From positions 917,376 to 981,375 of the forward strand of contig NZ_OX373462.1 in NCBI RefSeq assembly GCF_947331815.1: a stretch of 64,000 nucleotides of DNA. Reading direction: 5' to 3'. The stretch's first letter is position 1. Every line of letters starts with the position of its first letter. Of this stretch, positions 58,609 through 64,000 are shown in pieces. This DNA comes from Cyanobacterium sp. uoEpiScrs1 (GTDB taxonomy: Bacteria > Cyanobacteriota > Cyanobacteriia > Cyanobacteriales > Microcystaceae). The notes below the pieces were generated by a model. That model made no database searches, was not told the origin of the DNA, and worked only from the letters and a program-made list of their open reading frames with translations. Position numbers and translations under genes: made by a program.

Positions 58609-60171
58609 CTACTCATCGAGAGATTTATCTTTAACTCCACGAACAATACGGGAAAGTTCGTTTTTTTCATCAATGGTAATTCGAGTAGGAGAACCACTGA
58701 TAATACCTTCATAATTGCGAAATGAGCCTTGAATTCTTGGACCACCTTGATCAATAGTGTATTCTCTAATCCCTTTATCATGCCAAGAACCACGCATTTT
58801 GAAGACATTAATTGCTCTAGACATCTCACCTCTAATCTCTACATATTGCAGCATAAGAATAGTATCAGTAATAGTAGAAATATGAGATTCTGTAATAGAA
58901 TGCGATCCCATAAATTGATCAGTTGTATTGGTAAAAAAACCTGTAATTTCCTCTTGTTTTGCGTAACCTGTTACCCCAATTACAAATTGACGAAAAGCGT
59001 TATTAGTAACTCCTCTTGCCAATGCTGAAAGAGAATCAATGGCAATCCTCGATGGTTTAAATTCAGAAATTTCTGATTTAATTATTTGTAAATGATCTTC
59101 TAATCCAGCAGATTCTGGATAGCTACATATTAATTTTAATAGTCCCCTCTGTTCCATTTCTTCAAAATCAATTCCCCAGGAAAAAGCATTTCGAGATAAT
59201 TGGGCACGAGATTCTTCATAAGCGAATAAAATTGACCTTTCTTCTTTACGACACCCCTCTTCTAAAAATTTACTTACTAATAAAGTTTTACCAGTTCCTG
59301 TTGCTCCAGTTGCCAGAATAATTGAGTCTTTAAAAAATCCTCCTCCACACATTTCATCAAGAGTTTTAATTCCAGAAGAAGCTCGAGTATTTGAAGAACG
59401 TTGAGTAAGTCGCATAGCTCCTAACGGAAAAATATTAACTCCATCATTAGTAATAGTGAAAGGATACTCTCCTTTCATATGGGTTGTTCCGCGCAGTTTA
59501 AGAATTTCAACTGTTCTTCGACGACGTTCCCCTTCTAAAACATTTCTTAAAATAACTACATTATCAGAGACGAATTCTTCTACCCCAAAGCGAGCGATCT
59601 GCCCATATTCTTCCACCCGTTCCGTAGTCATGATTGAAGTGACCCCTAACAGTTTTAACCGCGCTACTAAACGGAAAATCTCTCGACGTACCACGGATGC
59701 TGCATCGTATTGCTGGAAAACAGCTGTTACCGAGTCAATAGAAACCAGTTTTGCTTTATACTTGCGAATTGCATATTGAATACGTTCAATTAGGGCCGAC
59801 AAATCAAAATTTCCTACCACTTCTTGTCCATCAGGATCAGGGGAAGCGTCAAGAATAAATAGTTTACCTTTATCAATTATTTCTTGTAAATTCCAACCAA
59901 AACTACAGGCATTTTGAATAACATCTGCTGGTGATTCCTCAAATGTTACAAATAATCCTGGATGATCAAAATATTTAATCCCATGATAGAGAAATTGAAT
60001 TGCTAGTAGTGTTTTACCAGTTCCTGAAGTTCCACTCACTAGGGAGGTTCTTCCCATAGGAAGTCCACCATGGCTAATTTCATCAAACCCTTCAATCATA
60101 GTTCGAATTTTACGAACTCCTTTAGAAGGTAACTTTTCTAATGTCTGCCTGTTAGGAAGAGGTTCATTCAT
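58609..60171 (-). CDS. kaiC: Circadian clock ATPase/kinase KaiC
   Basis: The core clock protein with slow ATPase and auto-kinase/phosphatase activities, forming hexamers. 520 residues with two RecA-like halves. CI: Walker A GTSGTGKT at 47-54 and the catalytic Glu pair at 78-79 (FEESPAD). CII: Walker A GATGTGKT at 289-296, Glu pair at 319-320 (YEESRAQ) and the phosphosites Ser432-Thr433 in SHISTITDTI. The C-terminal A-loop and tail (PTRITIDEKNELSRIVRGV, then KDKSLDE) that KaiA binds are present. All key residues are kept, so the oscillator core should be functional. It is last in the kaiA-kaiB-kaiC order on the minus strand. Confidence 0.98.
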   Translation of the reverse strand: MNEPLPNRQTLEKLPSKGVRKIRTMIEGFDEISHGGLPMGRTSLVSGTSGTGKTLLAIQFLYHGIKYFDHPGLFVTFEESPADVIQNACSFGWNLQEIIDKGKLFILDASPDPDGQEVVGNFDLSALIERIQYAIRKYKAKLVSIDSVTAVFQQYDAASVVRREIFRLVARLKLLGVTSIMTTERVEEYGQIARFGVEEFVSDNVVILRNVLEGERRRRTVEILKLRGTTHMKGEYPFTITNDGVNIFPLGAMRLTQRSSNTRASSGIKTLDEMCGGGFFKDSIILATGATGTGKTLLVSKFLEEGCRKEERSILFAYEESRAQLSRNAFSWGIDFEEMEQRGLLKLICSYPESAGLEDHLQIIKSEISEFKPSRIAIDSLSALARGVTNNAFRQFVIGVTGYAKQEEITGFFTNTTDQFMGSHSITESHISTITDTILMLQYVEIRGEMSRAINVFKMRGSWHDKGIREYTIDQGGPRIQGSFRNYEGIISGSPTRITIDEKNELSRIVRGVKDKSLDE

Positions 60172-60276
60172 TTTTTATTTATTGACTATTTTTATTAAAG
60201 ATTAATGTTAATTTAACATGTGAATATGTGCAAGTTTGCCTTAATACCGTAACAAATAACATCTTGATTTCTTTTG

Positions 60277-60588
60277 CTAATTATCTTCTCTTTCTCTCAT
60301 TTCTTCATATAGAAGATCTAAGCCAATAAGAACTTTTTCTCTATCTGAAAGATCACCTATAATTTTACGAACAGGGGAAGGTAAAATTTTAGCTAAAGTT
60401 GGCGTTGCTAAAATTTTATCTTCCTCAGCTAATTGAGGGTTTTTTAGTACATCAATAACTTTAAGGGCATAAACTCCTTTAAATTCATCTTCTAGAATAT
60501 TTTTTAGTATTTTTAAAGCTTTTATAGAATTAGTGGTATTGCCTGCCACATAAAGTTTAAGAACATAGGTTTTTTTGAAATTTATCAT
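60277..60588 (-). CDS. kaiB: Circadian clock protein KaiB
   Basis: A fold-switching protein that binds the KaiC CI ring at night and captures KaiA. 103 residues, the typical cyanobacterial length. It starts [20 protein letters not shown] and has [20 protein letters not shown], then [20 protein letters not shown], the regions that refold to the thioredoxin-like state. The acidic tail EEMREREDN is present. The kaiB-kaiC gap is about 105 nt and kaiA-kaiB about 260 nt, so kaiBC may be co-transcribed while kaiA has its own promoter, as in Synechococcus. Confidence 0.97.
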   Translation of the reverse strand: MINFKKTYVLKLYVAGNTTNSIKALKILKNILEDEFKGVYALKVIDVLKNPQLAEEDKILATPTLAKILPSPVRKIIGDLSDREKVLIGLDLLYEEMREREDN

Positions 60589-60848
60589 AAGCTAAAGATT
60601 AGAGCATTTTAATATAAAAAATGTTATTTATATTATTTGAAAATATTTTTAATGTGATTGTAGTACAGTTACGTGTTAGTAACAATAAAACAAAGGATTA
60701 AAGTATAACGTAGCAAGTTTTTAGAGATGCAAAAGACTTGGCGTTTACAAAAGTTAAAGTTTTAGAGCTTATCAGCCACTATCATATCTAGCTTTAAGGA
60801 AGATATTTTTAAAATTTCTCAAATACCAAATCTATCTAGGAAAATATA

Positions 60849-61733
60849 TTAACTATAAAGATTTTCTCTGGGAACTGAACGACGATACATTTCTCCCAAA
60901 TGTGCTAGTATGTCAATGATAGTTAAGCGGTAATCTAAAAGAATTTCGTCACTGCGACCTTCTATTCTAAGTTGCTGGGAAAACTCATCGATTAACTCCA
61001 TATGAATTTCTAAAACTTTAGAAATTGCAATATCTGCAAAAAAAGCCTTATTAACAAACTGATCAATAAACTGGTTAATCTCAGTCTCATTACTAAAGTA
61101 ATTAAGAATAATCTTTCGATATTCCTCAGTTAAATGCTTGATAAGTTCCTCTTTTTGCACCTTAGAAAGGTTTCGAAAAAAATGTTTAGGGTTTCTCTTA
61201 TAAAAAACTCCTAAATAGCCAAGTCTTTCCTTAAGCTTTTCTGCTAACCGACGTTGTTGCAAGAGTAAAAAACTTAATTGTTCATCGGAAACCAATTTTT
61301 CGGGCGGAAAAACTGGGCTTTTCACTAATGAACAACTTGGTCCTAAATGTAAAAACTGCGCAATAGCTAGCTCAAGAGATTTCTCTACATTATCCAATGT
61401 GGCTACTGGCTGTCTTACTTCTGCACTATGATATAGGCATGTTAGGGCTTCAACTTTTTCCGGAAGAGTGTCGAAGTTTAACTCTGGTTCAATAATAACC
61501 ACCGGAAGTAAAGTCCCTTGTTCGTAAAGTTGATTAAACAAAGGAGAGACTGTAGTATCTCGGAAAATAACGAGACAGTCGATTTGTCCACCATGACTGT
61601 TTACTAAATCTAGTAACTCCTGAGAAGAGTCAACTAGTTGAATAGAATAAGACTTACTACTCAGAATGTTCTTCAAATTCTGGGCAACACGGTGGTCACT
61701 GATATAGAGACAAATTGATAATCTAGATTGCAA
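60849..61733 (-). CDS. kaiA: Circadian clock protein KaiA
   Basis: It stimulates KaiC autophosphorylation by holding its A-loop. 294 residues, the full-length form. The N-terminal pseudo-receiver domain (about 1-135) starts RLSICLYISDHRVAQNLKNI and lacks the phosphorylatable Asp pattern of true receivers. A linker follows, then the C-terminal dimerisation/KaiC-binding four-helix domain (SFLLLQQRRLAEKLKERLGY, YKRNPKHFFRNLSKVQKEEL, YRLTIIDILAHLGEMYRRSV). Length and motifs are intact, whereas some marine cyanobacteria have shortened or lost kaiA. A sensor kinase gene is divergent 825 bp upstream. Confidence 0.96.
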   Translation of the reverse strand: MQSRLSICLYISDHRVAQNLKNILSSKSYSIQLVDSSQELLDLVNSHGGQIDCLVIFRDTTVSPLFNQLYEQGTLLPVVIIEPELNFDTLPEKVEALTCLYHSAEVRQPVATLDNVEKSLELAIAQFLHLGPSCSLVKSPVFPPEKLVSDEQLSFLLLQQRRLAEKLKERLGYLGVFYKRNPKHFFRNLSKVQKEELIKHLTEEYRKIILNYFSNETEINQFIDQFVNKAFFADIAISKVLEIHMELIDEFSQQLRIEGRSDEILLDYRLTIIDILAHLGEMYRRSVPRENLYS

Positions 61734-62558
61734 GGTTTTAAGACTTAAGAGCTAGGTTATTAGAGAGTTATTAAAAAACAAACCGAAGAGTATCAGTAAC
61801 TCCCCAGTATAAAAGTTAACATAAATATCATCAAATTAGATAACTTAAGTTCTTTGACTAAACTATCTTAAGGATAATTAGGTTACCATTTAATGATCGA
61901 CTCTTTTCAGTTGTTCATTGTCAAAATTCTTTTTGTCTTAAATAAATAGGAGCAAATAAGTATATTCTTAAAACTGTAGTTTAAAAATAGTAATTGCCAA
62001 ATATAAAGACAAATACAGTTGCAATATCTTTATTGTTTACCTTCTACGTCAACAATAAAGATATTGGGTTAGCTTTACTTAATTAACGAAAGAGTAATAT
62101 AGTTAAAAATTATCGTATCAGTTTTTTGTACAGACAATAAACCGTTCAATGAAAGTATTTTATATTAAAGATATAAGTAATTCTATTATTTTTATACTAT
62201 ACAAAAATATTTTAGGTCATTTATATTTGATATTTACACAAATATTGGATGTTAAATTTGAAGTATTTTTAGTTAAAAATAGTAAATGATAATTAGCAAT
62301 ATCTAATGTTTTCGTTTGTGTCGTATAGCATAATCTCAACAACTTGATAGTTACGAGAATCAAATTTTAAAGTGATGTCACTGACAGTTGATCTAGATAA
62401 GCCATCGGTCTTTGTACAATTAGATATTTGCAAACTTATTTTAAGAATTGTAACTATTTGTAATTTACAAGTCTTTAAAGACCATTAATCAAGGCAAGAT
62501 TAAAATAGAGGGTAGAAACATCTATCTTGGGTTTGGACAGAATCACTCGTTAGGCCGA
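61734..62558. other. Divergent spacer between kaiA and the sensor kinase
   Basis: About 825 bp. A perfect 16-bp inverted repeat lies at 62022-62066. The right-hand 150 bp are GC-richer and may hold the kinase promoter. No gene or RNA recognised. Confidence 0.5.
62022..62066. repeat. Perfect 16-bp inverted repeat
   Basis: Arms 62022-62037 (caatatctttattgtt) and 62051-62066 are exact reverse complements around a 13-nt loop. It lies in a divergent region, so neither neighbour can use it as a terminator. Confidence 0.7.
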
Positions 62559-64000
62559 ATGCTGACCCTAAAACAATTCTTGCACCCTGTCCCGATTTGC
62601 CAGTCTACTATCACTATTTCAGAGATCACTACTTTATTTTGCTCGGGGGACTACGAGGGAATAGTAATAGTAGATTATAATCAAGAGCCATTAGGTTTAG
62701 TCTCTGCCCATTATCTTCTTTCGATCTCGCCACTTCTACAACAGTCTTTTGAGGCTACGCCTTCATTGTCTAGAGTTTCTAAAAACGGTGGACAAGTATC
62801 ACAATCATTAAAATTGGATAATCTGGAGGACTTGTTAACTCCTTTAGTACTTATTCCCTATACTCTTAAATTAACAGACTTTTATGCCTATTTAAAAGAT
62901 AAAAATATTGATCCAGGAATTCCTCATACCTATGGACTTGTGGATGATAATGAAAGTTTTCAGGGACTTCTCGATAGCAGGAAACTGCTGAAAGCTCTTT
63001 TAACTAAAACAATCCCTGTTGCCCCTCAGCTGTTTCCCTCGTATACCTCAGGATCGTCACTATTTAAATTATTAGAGCAGTTTCCCTTACCCGTTATGTT
63101 GCAAACAAAACAGGGAAATATGATAAAACAAAATCGTACTTGGCGCGAGCAAATAGGAGAATTGATTCCCCCCAATGATGTTAGTGATTGTCCTTTGTCA
63201 GAGCAGGAACTACAATGTTTTTCGAAGCAAGTCTTTTCCGTTGCCCAAACTCTTGCTTTCAACTGTCCCTCCCCTTGCTGTTTAGCAGATCATTCTTCTC
63301 CAACGACTTATCTTTCTTGTTCTCAACGGTTCCAATCTGTTCCTGAGAAACAAAAGTCTCAGAATTCCCTAACCGGTACCAATTCTTTATTGTCCTCTTC
63401 TAGATCATTAGTCAACCATAATCTAGGAAAAAAAAGAGTTTGGAAATTTATTAGTTGTCCTTTAACTATAAAAGATAGAGAAATTTCTTTAGTTTTAGCC
63501 ACTGATGTCACAGAACAGCAAAGACTGTATCAAGAATTAGCGGCAAAAAATGCTGACCTAGTTCAGCTTAATCGCCTCAAAGATGAATTCCTTGCTTGTA
63601 TTAGCCACGAGTTAAAGTCTCCCCTTACAGCAGTGGTGGGGCTGTCAAGTCTTTTAAGAGAACAAAAAGTCGGTAAACTCAATTCTCGTCAAGTTCACTA
63701 TGCTCAGTCAATTTACCGCAGTGGGCGTCAATTAATGACCATAGTGAACGATTTACTAGATCTAACTCACTTAGAGACGGGACAGCTAAAGCTAACGTTT
63801 ATTCCACTTAATATTCAAAGTGTATGTGAACGAGCTTACCATTTCATTGCTGAGAAATATCGGGAAAGAACCAATAATTCTATATCTTTTTCCCTGGAGA
63901 TAGAACCAGGATTAAAATTTTTATTAGCTGATGAACTGCGTTTACATCAGATGTTGGTACATCTGTTGGATAATGCTATGAAATTCAGCAAATCTGGCGG
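62559..64000 (+). CDS. Sensor histidine kinase, N-terminal 480 residues (cut by window edge)
   Basis: An open frame from ATG 62559 to the window edge. The first ~60 residues (LTLKQFLHPVPICQSTITIS, then GDYEGIVIVDYNQEPLGLVS) resemble a CBS-type module. A long variable middle contains Cys-rich and Ser-rich segments. A coiled coil (EQQRLYQELAAKNADLVQLN) leads into the HisKA domain with phosphoacceptor His in FLACISHELKSPLTAVVGL. The start of the ATPase domain is visible (QMLVHLLDNAMKFSKSGG, N-box). The kinase's partner and signal are unknown. It is divergent from kaiA, but I would not call it SasA or CikA from the sequence seen. Confidence 0.88.
   Translation, partial: MLTLKQFLHPVPICQSTITISEITTLFCSGDYEGIVIVDYNQEPLGLVSAHYLLSISPLLQQSFEATPSLSRVSKNGGQVSQSLKLDNLEDLLTPLVLIPYTLKLTDFYAYLKDKNIDPGIPHTYGLVDDNESFQGLLDSRKLLKALLTKTIPVAPQLFPSYTSGSSLFKLLEQFPLPVMLQTKQGNMIKQNRTWREQIGELIPPNDVSDCPLSEQELQCFSKQVFSVAQTLAFNCPSPCCLADHSSPTTYLSCSQRFQSVPEKQKSQNSLTGTNSLLSSSRSLVNHNLGKKRVWKFISCPLTIKDREISLVLATDVTEQQRLYQELAAKNADLVQLNRLKDEFLACISHELKSPLTAVVGLSSLLREQKVGKLNSRQVHYAQSIYRSGRQLMTIVNDLLDLTHLETGQLKLTFIPLNIQSVCERAYHFIAEKYRERTNNSISFSLEIEPGLKFLLADELRLHQMLVHLLDNAMKFSKSG

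Overview
The window is AT-rich DNA from a cyanobacterium, apparently chromosomal. Several genes point that way: a complete kaiA-kaiB-kaiC clock cluster, a CAAD/CurT-type thylakoid membrane protein, the cyanobacterial pair DUF3038/DUF4335, a TIGR04168 phosphoesterase, a cyanobacterial RNase E ending in the poly-Arg RRRRRRSSA tail, and a DUF3854/CyRepA1-type replication protein. Summing the 39 CDSs listed gives about 63 % coding. Long, very AT-rich spacers (up to 3.2 kb) carry gene scraps. Low density with intact housekeeping genes suggests a genome in reductive decay. A symbiont related to unicellular nitrogen fixers (spheroid bodies of rhopalodiacean diatoms, or UCYN-A) is my best guess, but this is inference; no nif or photosystem gene lies in the window.

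Layout. 0-3 kb: truncated HTH/transposase-like gene, carA, a phasin-like small protein. 4-16 kb: phosphodiester glycosidase, DnaJ-type co-chaperone, DUF4335/DUF3038 pair, 2-Cys peroxiredoxin, CAAD protein, a double-domain QueD/PTPS protein and an unrecognised protein. 17-30 kb: glutathione reductase, the 1012-residue CyRepA1-like primase-helicase, folD overlapping a PPC-like protein, an OB-fold lipoprotein, a Ctp protease, a cysteine desulfurase, a zinc-ribbon protein and coaE. 31-41 kb: tRNA-Asp, M3 peptidase, a 3.2 kb empty stretch, RNase E with a nine-copy 36-nt coding minisatellite, pheA, tRNA-Ser. 41-47 kb: metallophosphoesterase, a gene relic, a Yfr2-like small RNA, DUF2141 protein and ftsY. 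47-57 kb, all on the minus strand: cobH-cbiET, a structured RNA candidate, a DUF318 permease with its TIGR03943 partner and a beta-propeller-like protein; then an amino-acid ABC transporter fragment (binding protein plus one permease) and a DUF4168 protein. 57-64 kb: rsmH, kaiC-kaiB-kaiA, and a sensor histidine kinase running off the end.

The most notable observations are: (1) a set of long, perfect, mutually unrelated inverted repeats (14-31 bp stems), one of which contains the last codons and the stop codon of a gene; (2) a minus-strand RNA structure between cbiET and a permease, with wobble pairs that fit only that strand and a cobalamin-riboswitch-like 3' box; (3) a plasmid-type replication protein in a housekeeping context; and (4) a homogenised tandem repeat in the non-catalytic region of RNase E. 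I found no CRISPR array, rRNA or complete insertion sequence.
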